DNA from: Bimuria novae-zelandiae CBS 107.79
Taxonomy: Eukaryota > Ascomycota > Dothideomycetes > Pleosporales > Didymosphaeriaceae
Reading direction: 5' to 3'
DNA length: 64,000 bases
NCBI GenBank assembly: GCA_010015655.1
Contig: ML976690.1
Coordinates: 367,503 to 431,502 of the forward strand
This document shows positions 43,902 to 55,197 of this stretch, piece after piece. Made by a program: the position numbers and the translations under genes. Each line of letters opens with the position of its first letter. The first letter of the stretch is position 1. The notes beneath the pieces are model-generated. The model searched no databases, was not told where the DNA came from, and saw nothing but the letters and a program-made list of their open reading frames with translations.

Positions 43902-44621
43902 TTGAAAAATCCGTTTATCAACCATATAAGTACCGATATTATCCTTCAGGTACTGCGCTACACACTCTACACCGACCACTCAATCCCATCCTTCACCCCG
44001 CGCACGACTTCTCACAACTTTAATAAGAATACTCCAGCACGACCTTTTAAATTATTCTTAACCCTCCACTGCGACCTCGACAATACTAAACAAGCACAAA
44101 GCCGTCCCACCACACCCACGCACCAGACCACCCCCTCACCTCATCACTTCGAAAGGCTTAACACAGACCACGAATACGCTCCTCCCATCTCCAACACGTT
44201 AAATATCACGGTTTACCTACCCACCTCCAACACTACATTTGCACCACACCCTCCAGCTCCAGCTCCCATCCATACCCTCGAAATCACAAGTATCTACTCC
44301 CCTCCACACTCCGTCCTCCTACCTTATCCCGCACAACCACACTACCAGACGTCCTTCTACGCAAGAAGAGCGCATCTAAACTTCCAGACACCGTCGCTTA
44401 ATCGCCCTTTGGCCTTTTTCCTTCGCTTGACTATGCATATCTCCACGTACTCGACCCACCTCTCCGTGCTGCTTTTTAAGGTCGCAAGCCCGCAGCGAAG
44501 CGCGTGTTCCTTACATTTCTTTATCACTTTAGAAGGCTCGGGGTGCGTGCGATTAATAACTGAACCTGGAAAGCCAGCTTACAGCAATATTACAACATTC
44601 CTGCACCCTGCCTCGCCGTGA
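43902..44621 (+). CDS. Hypothetical protein, 239 residues, possibly spurious
   Basis: A single open frame of 239 codons from the ATG at 43902 to the TGA ending at 44621. The N-terminus (INHISTDIILQVLRYTLYTD) is faintly like the start of fungal F-box-type proteins. The remainder is rich in Pro, Thr and His with no domain I recognise. The length is more than chance would usually give in sequence of this composition, and no comparable frame lies opposite. However, the frame sits at the edge of the RIP block and has no supporting homology. It converges on the FRS1-like gene, with 256 bp between them. It may be a degraded or partial gene. Confidence 0.35.
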   Translation: MKNPFINHISTDIILQVLRYTLYTDHSIPSFTPRTTSHNFNKNTPARPFKLFLTLHCDLDNTKQAQSRPTTPTHQTTPSPHHFERLNTDHEYAPPISNTLNITVYLPTSNTTFAPHPPAPAPIHTLEITSIYSPPHSVLLPYPAQPHYQTSFYARRAHLNFQTPSLNRPLAFFLRLTMHISTYSTHLSVLLFKVASPQRSACSLHFFITLEGSGCVRLITEPGKPAYSNITTFLHPASP

Positions 44622-44877
44622 AACAAAGTCACTGTGGCCAGAACACGATACACGCGGTGCGTTGCCAACATTACTGAATCCCGGGATCATACAACGAACC
44701 AATGAAGCTTCAAGGAAAAGCACACCATGCACACCAGACCCGTAATGACAGCAAGCTCATCTCAACATGCGTCATCACATCTTCATTCGTTTTTCCATAC
44801 AAGCATCGAGGTATCTATCGTCTGTAACCGCACCGTTCAACAACGCGTGGGGACTTTTTCCCAGGGAGCGAGCTCAT

Positions 44878-46868
44878 CTACATGAAAACCTCTAGGTTGA
44901 ACTCAATCGTGCTCACCGGATACGGCAGCTCAAACTTCTGCAACACCGACGGATGCAGAATGCCAAACACACCAATGGTATGATTCTTCCCGTAAATATT
45001 GATCTTGATAGCCGCCGAGTGGCCCTGGAGGAATGTCGCATCTACACACGTTAGCACAACATCCTCAAAATCGAAACATACTCCGAGTGCAGCAACCTAC
45101 CATCCACTTCTTCAATCCAGTACCCTCCCATGTGCGGATCCTTCACCCCTTCTTCCCTAGTGACGAACTTGGATCTCAGCATCAGCATCAGCCGGTCCAG
45201 CAGCCCGTGCACCTGCTCGAAGCCACTCGTCTTCCCCATAATGGCTGCGCCGAAATGCCGCTCGTTGCGCGACTTCCGCTCCGCCGACTCGTCTTTGTAG
45301 CCCACGTCGCTGACTTCGAAGATCTTGATGGGCACCGCGTGATGCCGGTTCGAGTTGATAGTCTTGAGCAAACCAGGGAGCAGTGATGTGCGCACGAGCT
45401 GGTACTCTGCGGTTTTGGGATTAGCGAGCTTGATGGCAGTCTTGCCGTCATCCTTGCGGTTGAGCCACGCGAAGTTCTCTTCGTGTGAGCAGAGAATGAG
45501 CGGGAGGACTTCGATCCAACCTGCTGATGCGGATTCGAGACGGACGATGTCAGCGAGCTTGTTGATGGGCAGGGGCGCGGCGACGGCGGAAGATTTGTTA
45601 GGGTAAAAGCGCGGGAGCTTGTTGAAGCCGTAGGCGATAGCGTAGTCCTCCATGATGTCGGCCTGGTGGAGCACATCGGCCCTCGTGATGGGTACAGCAA
45701 CATCCAACAAATTTTTATCTGAGTTCGATTGCGACACTTCGTAACCCATCTTTGCCAACAGCTTTGCGATCCCATCTGGACCTAGCTCAAGACCGGTGAC
45801 CTGGTTGAGGTAGTCCACCTCGGCCTGCATCTGCCGCGGTGTGAGATCTGGTGCCTCTCTCGACTCGTTGTTGTGTGGCGAGACGATCTTGATGGGCTCT
45901 ACTGACTCGGCGTACCCAGCGAACATGGCGACCAGTATGTGATTGACGATCTCCACCTTGGTCTTGTCTAGCGCCGTAATCTCGATCAAGACGTTCTTTG
46001 TATCGAGTGTGATTTTACTGTGATTTCCGTTGATTATGGGCGGTAGTGAGAGGACGGTGCGGTTGGAGTCGTATATTACAGGATAGACGGGCGAGTCTCT
46101 GATGATGTGCAGGTAGCGGCCGAGGTGCTTGTCTTTCTACGATGGGTTAGCCAGGTCGGAGAGTACGCAGCTGAGCACTTACGTCGTAGAATTCCATAAG
46201 CTCCTTCCCGTTGAGCTCCTTGCTCTGGTTCAGAGGAATGAACTTGATATCTTCTGGCGGAAGAGCCTCGTATGTGAAGGGACCCTTGATCGCTGCTTTT
46301 ATCAGCCATGCACCTCATCTTTTTCACGGCGCAGACATACTGTCAAGGTCATGCGTTCCAATTGACACTAATGTTCTCTGTCGCGCCAGGTTCTGGTGGA
46401 GCTTGTCCTGCAATGCGATGAAGGAGTCATACCGCTCCTGGGTTAATTTGATGTTCCGCAGTACGACACCAGAGATCAATGGTCGAATTTTTGTTGTCTG
46501 GCCCACAGTCAGCGCGCTCATGCCATCTTGCAACCCAGTTTCCATAGACGCACCTCCTCCTTCACTGTGATGGTCTCGAGCTCCCCAGACTTCGGTGGCG
46601 TAAGTGTCCACTTCGGCAGCTGTTGCTTTTCTAAGAAGACTCTGAGGTTGAGAGCGATGCCCTCGAAGCATAGCATGTCATATCGGTTCGCGGGTATTTC
46701 GATCTTGAGCTGCGGTGGTTGCGCCTGGTCCTCTGGCTTCGTGCTCTGGCTTGTGTCCTCGTCCAGCTCGATACCGAATTCGAAGCATAACTCGTCGAAC
46801 TCTTCGGTCGTGTATTCTCTCTCGAGCTCCTTGAAGAGGGCCGCCTTATCCACGGTAATGGTAGGCAT
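44878..46868 (-). CDS. FRS1: Cytosolic phenylalanyl-tRNA synthetase beta subunit
   Basis: Pairs with the alpha subunit to charge tRNA-Phe with phenylalanine in the cytosol. Five exons read 46868-46554, 46497-46341, 46292-46183, 46136-45101 and 45041-44878, giving 593 residues (human about 589, yeast about 595). All introns (56, 48, 46 and 59 bp) are GT-AG, with branch-like GCTGAC, GCTGAT, GGCTAAC and TGCTAAC. Landmarks are [19 protein letters not shown] at the start, [44 protein letters not shown] across intron 1, [20 protein letters not shown] across intron 2, the B5-type segment [20 protein letters not shown], the core [13 protein letters not shown] [20 protein letters not shown], and [18 protein letters not shown] at the end. 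The start ATG matches the eukaryotic family start. The gene is intact, and no transfer is suggested. Confidence 0.95.
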
Positions 46869-47181
46869 GGCAGGCCGTAGTCGTCGCTATGCGCGGGGCA
46901 GGTGCGTGGTGGGGTAGTGAGGAACTCGCGAAGGACGCGGTCGGGCGGATAGATTCTAGTCCCAGGAAAGGAGAGGGGAGAGGTGCGAAGGGAAGCTTGG
47001 GGAGCTAGAATTGGCACGCCAGAATGTTTTGCAGCGAGCGACGTGGGTTGACTCAGTAGCTGTTCTGACTCAATTCCGATTCATTGGCCGCGTCGGAAAA
47101 CAGGACGGGCCGACCATTTCTCCGAAGAACCCCCCAAGGGGGCTGAAGTGAGAGCAACAACAGCCGGCGTTTCGCAGGATT

Positions 47182-47529
47182 CTAGATGTTGGACATTGTT
47201 TCTGTGACAGACATTGTCTTCTCATTGGTTAAGTTCTGACCTTGCATTAGATTTTGGTTTAGGCAATCCCGCATCCCGAAATATGCTAACAAGTATGGCA
47301 GGATCAAGCAAAACGCCTGCCGATGCCATCTCGTGTGCTCATCAGCCTCTGCCAACAAGCTGCTTACCTCCCCAATCGTCTCATTCAATGCTCGTAAGCA
47401 GCCCATTATGCCATTTTGGAACTCCAATTCCGTGCAAAACATCAATGCATGCCGATGATGATGCCTTCCTGAGCTAGATCCTCCGAATATCCCAATATGT
47501 GCCGTCTCGCAGTAGTCTATGCCCAGCAC
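47182..47529 (-). CDS. Small open frame between MKK and FRS1, doubtful
   Basis: 115 codons on the minus strand, starting 80 bp past the MKK stop. Parts look protein-like (GCLRALNETIGEVSSLLAEA, LILPYLLAYFG), but there is no domain, and an overlapping 87-codon frame exists on the other strand. It could be 3' untranslated sequence of the MAPKK transcript. Confidence 0.2.
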   Translation of the reverse strand: MLGIDYCETAHIGIFGGSSSGRHHHRHALMFCTELEFQNGIMGCLRALNETIGEVSSLLAEADEHTRWHRQAFCLILPYLLAYFGMRDCLNQNLMQGQNLTNEKTMSVTETMSNI

Positions 47530-47608
47530 ACGACCCTAGGTGTGGCTCCAGAAATTGAATTGAACATGTCGCTCGCTGAATCGAAAATCACTAAATCGTG
47601 AACTGGAC

Positions 47609-49202
47609 TTAATCCTTCCAATCCCACACCTGCTTCAGGAAGTGGGCCATGTTGACTTTCTTTGTCTTCATTTCGATCATCCAGGGGTGGTCGAGCATGC
47701 GCCAGGGAGAAGCTCTTCGTGGTGGTTCCTTTTCAAGGCTGTTGATGGTCAGCAATGCACTGCAAAGTAAAATGGACCGCCGTGGAGGTGTATCATAGAA
47801 GCGTATAGCCCACAGATCGGTACATCAGAACGGAATTAGCGACTCACCAGCACTCAATGAAGTATTTAAAGTTCTCAGACCACCGGATGCCGTTCTCTGG
47901 CTCGTCCTTGAGCTTAGGGATCGGTTGTCGCACAATATATGTCAACAAATCTATCAGTCCAGCGCGAGGATTCACTTCCGTGCCGTCGGCGGGGAACGGG
48001 AATCGGTGCTGCGCCACCTCCAGTAGGGTGACACCTAAGCTCCAGACATCACTAGTAATGGTGTAGCTCTGTCCAGTAATCCGTTCAGGAGCCATGTAAT
48101 AGGAGGTTCCGATAAAGGTGTCGGCCTCGCCTTTGGTACCGAAGTCGCCAGACACTCCAAAATCGCACAATTTGACTTGCCCATCACGGGAAAGCAGGAT
48201 GTTGCTCGGCTTGATGTCGCGGTGAATGATCCTGCGAGCATGGAGATAGGTGAGACCGTTGAGGACGCCTTCAGCCACTTTTCCGAGCACCTTCTCGCCG
48301 GTCCGTCCTCCGAGTTTCTTGACCTCGCGGTAGACCGAGTCCAGAGATCCGCCTTCACAGAACTCCATGGCGATACTAATGGTCCTGGTACTATCGTCTA
48401 CGAATGCGCCGTAGTAGCGGCAAATGTGTTGGCTGGCGCATTCTCTGTTGAAGTTGAGTTCACGCACAATTTGCTTCTTGACATCCGGATCGGGATTCGT
48501 CGTGATGATCTATCGAGCGGGTCAGACAGGGCATGCAGAAGGATTGATAAAACGTACCTTGAGCGCGAACACCTTCTTTCCACCCTTGAGGACGCATTTG
48601 GTCACGGCACCTCCGGCACCTTCTCCCAAATTGTCCTTTTCCTCGATCAAGCCTCTCGCAGAAGCCGCTTTGAAGCCCAAATCGTCCAGATCGTCCACGT
48701 CCAAGGGAGCACCCTTTTTCGCGGCCAACTCGTCCAAGTCGGGGAGCGGCTGGCTGCTGTCTCCTCTCTCCATCGATGGCGCGCCCTCACTACCACCCGA
48801 TATCGCCGAGATAGGATCCGAAGGTCTGTGGAGACCTGGGAAGCCAAGGGCTCCTCCGTTGTAGGAAGATGCTGATCCATTTGCCTGTACTTCGCCAAAG
48901 CTGCCGGATCTCGAGGTTGCGCTTTCGTTGCTGGAGCCTCCTGCCGAGAGACCGATCTGGAGTGGGGGCACAGCGGGTCGGGTGCGGCCTTCTTGAGGGG
49001 TGTGGCTGGTGCCCATGGGCGTCGAGAGGTGTAATCGGGGTGGCGCGGGCTTCTGGAGGGTCAGCCCATCGCTGCTGCTGTTTACGACAGGTCGCGCGTG
49101 GGGCGAAGGAGGTATCGAGAGGCCGAGACGTGGTGTACGGCTGCCACTCTGCGAGCGGGCACCCGGAATGGGCGGTCGGAGGAGCGGTGCGGGGGAAGAC
49201 AT
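47609..49202 (-). CDS. MKK2: MAP kinase kinase of the cell wall integrity pathway (MKK1/MKK2 type)
   Basis: A dual-specificity kinase expected to act between a Bck1-type MAPKKK and an Slt2/MpkA-type MAPK. Exons are 49202-48558, 48509-47848 and 47738-47609 (introns 48 and 109 bp, GT-AG), giving 478 residues. Residues 1-185 are Ser/Pro-rich ([20 protein letters not shown]). The kinase domain has the glycine loop GEGAGGAV near 193-200, Lys215 in [14 protein letters not shown] with Asp313, DFG at 331-333, activation segment [18 protein letters not shown] (Thr346 at the second phosphosite; the first position is Gly) and [20 protein letters not shown]. It ends MEK-like with [20 protein letters not shown]. 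The start at 49202 (MSSPAPLL) fits fungal homologues; in-frame ATGs at 49322 and 49256 are upstream alternatives. Pathway assignment rests on remembered family similarity. Confidence 0.93.
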
Positions 49203-52200
49203 GGTCAGCTGCGTCGGCGGTGACGATGGTGCGTCGGGGTCTGTGGGGTGTTGCATGTAAAGGTCTTCACAGTCGTGCGCGTTCGCCCAGCGCTCTGTGG
49301 AGATGAAGGAGGCTAGTAGCACTGGTAGCGGTCAGGCGAGATCTCGGCGGGTGCGGCCGGTGACGCAGCGGCAGATGAGGTGTCGCAGACGGGCCAAGCG
49401 TATCTAGGTCTGCAGCTGGCAGCAGACGTGACGGCGAGGAGGGGTGACGTGTGTGGAGGTCTGAGGTTGCACGTCGCTCTCTGCGAGGTCCCAGCGGGGT
49501 GGGTTAGCTGCCGTCAGCCGAACGACTTGACCGGCTCTCCCACTGTTCGCGCTACTCGAGCACAAAGGACAGCACTTGGTCGTGTGTGAGGGCAAGGCCG
49601 CTGTGATCAAGTGACGTGAGCGGCCGCGAGTCACGGCGGGCCTGAGATGGTGTAGGTACGGGAGGATGCACGCGCGCCCGAGCAGCTGGGGAAGGCACGG
49701 GTGGGCGGGCGGCTGGGCAGGTCTGTCTTGCTGCACGCAAAAGCAAACGGCTGCGACTCGGTGAGGTTTCAGATCGCTCGACCTGGGAGGGGCTGTCGAA
49801 GATGTGGTGATGGCGCGTGCAAACTAGACTTGCCGGGAGAGGAATGGACCGTGTGGGTGTGCTTAGAGCATGTGACAGCACCGCCGCACATGAATTAGAG
49901 AGCGAAAATGCGTCTGGGAGGCACAAACGAGCGTGTGAAGGTCAAATTTTGGATGGTCGACGGTGCGAAAAAGTAGGAGGAGAGGCACACGAAATGGAGC
50001 TTTTGCGGCACAGGCTTCGTTCGCCCGCTTGAGTGGCTACGCGGCACTCTCGCAAGCGCTGAGGGAAGCGCCTTATGAGTGGATTCCGGCCGGTTTCAAA
50101 ACCCGCCTGCAACGTAGACGCCTCTCATTCGAGCGCCTGGCCGAATGGGCTATGCGTTGGAAAGGGGAGGTAGCCTGCTCCGCCTCGCACCTACTGCTCT
50201 ACACCTCGCATCTTACGTGGGTGTATCTACATAAATACATCATCGACCAGCATCGTGCAGCAGCAGCGCAGCCAGCGCAAGCCTCAGGGCCCGCGTGTTT
50301 CCCGAACCGTCTTTCCCCAGGATATCCACCCTGGCCTCCACGCGACGACCCCGAACCCTTCACATACCGTAGACACACGACCTCGGGACAGGTAAGGAGG
50401 CTGACGTTAGACCTGCTGCGAACGTTGCACAAACGCACCCACAGCAGTGAGAATACCAGATAAGGCAGCGCAAGTCTAACTGTTGAGGCCTCCTCTTTGG
50501 CCCCAACAGCCCAAAGCGAACCCAGGCTTGAGCAATCGTGAGAAACGGGTCTGTGGTGGCGCCCTGCGGCTGTAGCTTCGTGCAGAGAGCCCAAGTAACG
50601 CACTGGTACGAACTTGGCAGGGCCGAATCCGTTGCGCGGGGTCGTCATGTCACTCAGCATCATCTTTAATGACTTGACGTTAAGATTCCCGATGCTGACG
50701 CTGGAGCGCGCAAACGGTGAAGAGTGCCTATAGTAATTTGCCGACCGAAGCATGAGGCAGTTTTAATTGTCCGTGGGAACACACTGCACTGCACACATTG
50801 GATGTGTAATGTGAATGCGAAGGGAAACCCACCTAACTGACCCTGGTTAGACAATCTGCCGATAAGCGTTGAAGTAGTGCCCCTCCTCGAGTCTCCAATA
50901 TTAGCACCTGCAAGCCTAGTTCGTAGGTCATCAGGATTGGTCTGCGTCTATAAGAACGCCTCATCTAAATAATTAGAGTAGCAGAATCATGCTCCTCCAT
51001 TGGTAAATGTGGTCTTTGACCTTCCGAAAGCAACATTCAAAGTTAAGAGACATGGGAAACGGAGAAAGTGCATTTCATGCTGTCAAAGCTCAGCAATTGA
51101 GGTGAGCTTCAGCACGGCAAGCTCCAAGCCCAGGCCAGGTGCGTCACCACACCTACACTCGACATTCTTCACGGGTAGTCATACGAGCCTTGGCATCTCG
51201 TGTTTCCAGTTCACCGGCTCCGATACCTGGATGACGCACGTTGCGACCCTGTTCGAGCTATCTGGCTCCTACGGGAATCAACACTTCCAAGCTTAAATCC
51301 TCAGCTCCTGCGTATGTCAGGCCACCTGCTCTCCGCGGCCTACGCTGTTGGCGCGATATAACAGTGTCAGCGATTTACACTCTCGAGGAAATAGTTGAAC
51401 TACACATCACGCGCTCAGGTTCCTCAGGCTTGACCTTTGCGGCGCAAGCCCAAGTGGGCGTCGTCCACTGAGTCACCGCAGGATACTCTACCCTAGATAT
51501 CTGAACCATCTATCTCTGCCTAGATGGATCAACGCGCCGCAATTCCAGCAATACACGTGAAAGTGGCAATACCTAAATCACCATGGCCACAAGCGGTGAG
51601 CTTTCCCAACACCTGATCTGGTCGAACTGATCTAACCATAATCTCCGCATCGGGCGTGGCTGTGCACCTCCAACACGGTAAACTGATACATACACGAGGT
51701 TATGATAGATAGCTATGTACATAAATAGCGGTGCCTTGCATATCACGAATGCTTGAACTACGTTCAATGTATCGTCTCGTATCGAGAAAGCGTCTTATCA
51801 TGTTGTGTGCAAGATCTTGCACTGCCACAGCTGGCGCTCGTACCAGTGCTCCGTACGATGTATTATCAAATGTGTGAGCTACACACCTGAACGGAAGGCA
51901 GGAAGTGTGCTAAAAGTCCGCTAGCTTGGACTCAGTTCGAGCTGTTATGTATGCGTAGACTCAACGGCACGTAAACAAGTCACCCCAGGACACCACTTCG
52001 CGAGGAAGAACGAATGCCACATTACGAAACAAGTCAAACCAGGCTCCATGCTCAGCACACTCCAACACTCCTACCACCGTTGATTCAGGTTGTTGAAGAC
52101 GATAAAAGAAAAGCTCTCCTCTACCAGCTTGGACACCAACCTCGCCAGCGTCTTGGCAAGCTCAATCGATGATCGCTCCGCTGGCTGCATCACTAACTGC

Positions 52201-52430
52201 CTCGAGTACGAATACTGACTCTATGGAGCTACGATCCGCGCCTGTTATGTACATGCGTCACCACACTGGGCAAGAGGGAAGAGCAGAACCCGTACGCAGG
52301 GGAGTTAGCAGCAATGGCAAAAACTATGGACATGCTACCAAAGCTCAGGTCCTGTAATATTGCACTAGTAACAAGAAACAAAGCTGTCGTACTCACACTA
52401 AGAAGACCGCACTAATAATTAGGACAGAGA
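49203..52430. other. Long intergenic region, no supportable gene
   Basis: About 3.2 kb of ordinary-composition sequence upstream of the MAPKK. Frames of up to 184 codons exist on both strands around 49400-50750, but they overlap each other in several frames, are rich in Arg/Pro/Ser/Cys and show no domain. The MAPKK promoter and 5' leader should lie at the left end. A small gene cannot be excluded. Confidence 0.5.
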
Positions 52431-52439
52431 TATATTAGC

Positions 52440-53420
52440 AGTATCTATAGATTGATCATAGTATTAGAAAGAGAGGGGAATACGATATTGTTCCTATGGC
52501 TCCTAATAAGCGAAGAATACGAACTTGCAACACTCGCCAAAAGGAAGGCAAAGGAAGCTATAAGACTAGGCGCTATACTACAGGCACCGCTCCCTAGGAT
52601 GCGATTGACAACACTTAACATCGCAAGAAAACTTGGCACTGCTAAAAGGCTACTAGAAAGGGTTAGGAAATACTCTAAAACGATTAATACAGCACTACCA
52701 GGAAAGCATACGCGGCAACTCTATAACTAACTACTATAGAAAGAAGCTAGCGTACTTGCCTAACTTAGAACAGGCATGGCAAGGTTAAACGCATATTTAC
52801 ACTAAATTAGAGCCTTCGTGACAGATTAGTGCGAGTGCAGACAAGCGCAAGAGATAGTAGAACACTTTCTCTTTCGATGTAGAAGATGGACAACGCAGAG
52901 GACGGAGATGTTACAATGTACACAAATAAACAGAAGCAACATGTCTTTCTACCTAGGTGGAAAGGCCCCTACGGATGACGAGAAATGGGCTCCAAATATG
53001 GACGCGGTCCGAGCAATAATACGGTTTGCAATCGCTACAGGTCGCCTTGACGCAAACTAATAGCAGATAAACGAAGATTCCTAACTACCTCATATAATTG
53101 ACCCACCCCACACATTACCTCGTGGCATAGAAGCAGGCGCCGCTTCACCCGCTAAAGATAGGACGTTAAACACTTAGAGAATGCACTCTAAGCTAGTCTG
53201 CGATTAACACTACTAACCCACGAGAAATTAGAGAGAAAGGGCAAGCAGAGAAGGACGGAAGCGTAAAGGGATTAAATATAGGCTAAATAAGATTAGAACC
53301 TGCTAGAGGAAGTAGAACAATGTAGATATAAGGGCTAAATAAAGCTAAGATTACTGGAGGAAGTGAAATAGTAAATTAGCGTTAGTAGCCCTTTCGGCTT
53401 AGCCGCCGGGCGTTAATGAA
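52440..53420 (+). mobile_element. 3' end of a Tad-like LINE (non-LTR retrotransposon)
   Basis: A 5'-truncated fragment encoding the C-terminus of a Tad1-type ORF2. The end of the RNase H domain (EYELATLAKRKAKEAI, where G-N-E-x-A-D is expected) is followed by GKHTRQLYN, the cysteine motif CECRQAQEIVEHFLFRC near 52830-52880, and MSFYLGGKAPTDDEKWAPNM and AIIRFAIATGRLDAN to the TAA at 53058-53060. Five stops at expected Gln codons show RIP, milder than in the left block. A 360-bp non-coding tail runs to about 53420 and ends GGGCGTTAATGAA before a GT repeat. Confidence 0.85.
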
Positions 53421-53438
53421 GTGTGTGTGTGTGTGTGT
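53421..53438 (+). repeat. (GT)9 microsatellite at the LINE 3' end
   Basis: Eighteen bases of alternating GT followed by AC, directly after the LINE tail. It may be the element's own tail or a pre-existing target. Confidence 0.85.
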
Positions 53439-55195
53439 ACATGCGTCTGCGAGCACCCATCCGCTCAATTACAGTACGAGGACCAGGACGGCTTCCTCAC
53501 CATGGCCAACAGGATCGCTCAGATTCATGGAGGAAAGCTTTTGCAACTTTTGATAGATTGTAAATACAAGATAATTACTGACTGGACTAAACGAGGACAA
53601 AGGTAAGCTGAATAAGCTAAACTAAAAGCGGACTAGTCTACTCGTACTTAAGGCCAAATATGTGTTGAACGCTTTTGCAACATGTCAGAGACGACTATAA
53701 AGCAGTTAAGAATCTTATACGACGCAAAATCCCTGATCTACCTCTCGCGTCTGCTCCTCAACTCCCGAACCAGGCGACTGCGAACAGGATGGGGGCCAGC
53801 GCAGCGTCTCCCAGACCTACATCCACAAATAAGGAGTCATTAACCCCACCCAAACTTCCCACGATCGGCGCGGTGACGAAAAAGTCCTACCGGAGGCTTG
53901 ATAACAACAAGAGGCGTACTCCAAATGCCACCCACAAGAAACCTCGGCCGCTCCTGGATACAGACAGAGAGTAGGATTGCAAAGACGCGAAGTCCAGGTG
54001 GGCCGAAAAGCTCAGGACTGAGCCTCCAGGCGTGGAAGACAGTAAATCATCGTGTGACCCTACACCAAGTTTTCACACAATGCGCGAAGTTCACTAAGAA
54101 GGACTTGGATTATCTCGTTTCGGGCATCGACTATGAGAACCCAACTCCAATCATGGATGGGTTGAGCAGAATTGCAAGAAAGACGGCGAAACGAGTCATC
54201 TTCCCAAGGATTAGTTGGATCATGATGAGGAATGCACTGCGAGGTCGTGAGGTTGCCCTCCGGACTATGCACCAGGCTACCAGGGCACTGTGGATCCGTG
54301 ACAACGTTGGGGGCAAGACGGTAGCGGTTGAAATGCTTGAGCTATGTGAGTGGGTCTAGTGATCGAGACCTTGGGTCTTGATCTCTAATGCTAGAATCAC
54401 TAGTTACTAGCCTCTCGCATAAAGCTGAAAGTCGACGATTGGAAAAGACAGTGAGTCACCCAGGACGGGTAGGACACCGACCGATCGCTTGCTTTAGAAT
54501 TTTATACCCAAGTTTTAGCCTCATGGGGGAGCTGGCTACACGCGCCAATCGAAAATTTTCTTCCGAAGTAGCGCAGAGGTCTTCATGACGAACGGCCGTA
54601 TCGATCTTGACCTTATCGTTACTTACGTGCTCCCTATGGGAGGCAATCGCCTACCAATCTCTCCAGTTGAAGGGCACAATTGAAATTCTGAACTCCCGTC
54701 TACTTTCCCAAATCTTCGGCAATAACCTGCTGTGCGTATTCAGTATTAAGAACTACGCCTGGATTTCCATCCAGGAGTGTTGACGCAGTAAGGGAACTCA
54801 GTTGTGTGTATACGTGAAGAACATAAGCTGAGTGCTGCTGGGCAAGTACATCATCGGATGTATGGAAGACTACAACAGACGTGCGGTCATCGACAACCTC
54901 ACTCCGCTAGAGACCTGACGCCCAACGAGGCAGCAACCACGATGATCCCGTATTTCGATGAGAAGGGGTTTCTCACGATGTGGTTTCCGCTTCGCCAAGC
55001 GGTCCATCTGAAAGAAATCATCGAGGACAGGGTGGTGAGCCACCCGACGTTGTCCACGTCTGCTCACAGATGTGGGCCTTCTCCCGCACGATCTTCTGCT
55101 TAATGTGTGGAAACGTTTTCAAAGCCCTCGATCTCGACAACAAAGAGTTCCCTGGCCCAGATAACGATGTAATGTCCCATATCCTGATTACACTT
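53439..55195 (+). other. Region with coding-like stretches but no recognisable gene
   Basis: Plus-strand frames at 53675-53974 (99 codons), 53898-54359 (153 codons, with FTKKDLDYLVSGIDYENPTP) and 54980-55228 (FCLMCGNVFKALDLDNKEF) look partly protein-like. They overlap in different frames and carry no domain I know. They may be exons or remains of one plus-strand gene cut by the mariner element at 55196. I could not build a consistent splice model. Confidence 0.35.
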
Positions 55196-55197
55196 TA

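Noticed and set aside
45188..45775. 195-codon minus frame and several plus frames over FRS1
   Set aside because: Shadows of the real exon in other frames; the true frame matches the synthetase family along its length.
48177..48875. 232-codon plus-strand frame over the MAPKK
   Set aside because: Antisense of kinase codons with no domain; the minus strand carries all kinase motifs.
50199..50753. 184-codon minus frame upstream of the MAPKK
   Set aside because: Cys/Ser/Arg-rich, overlaps a 166-codon plus frame, no domain or splice support.
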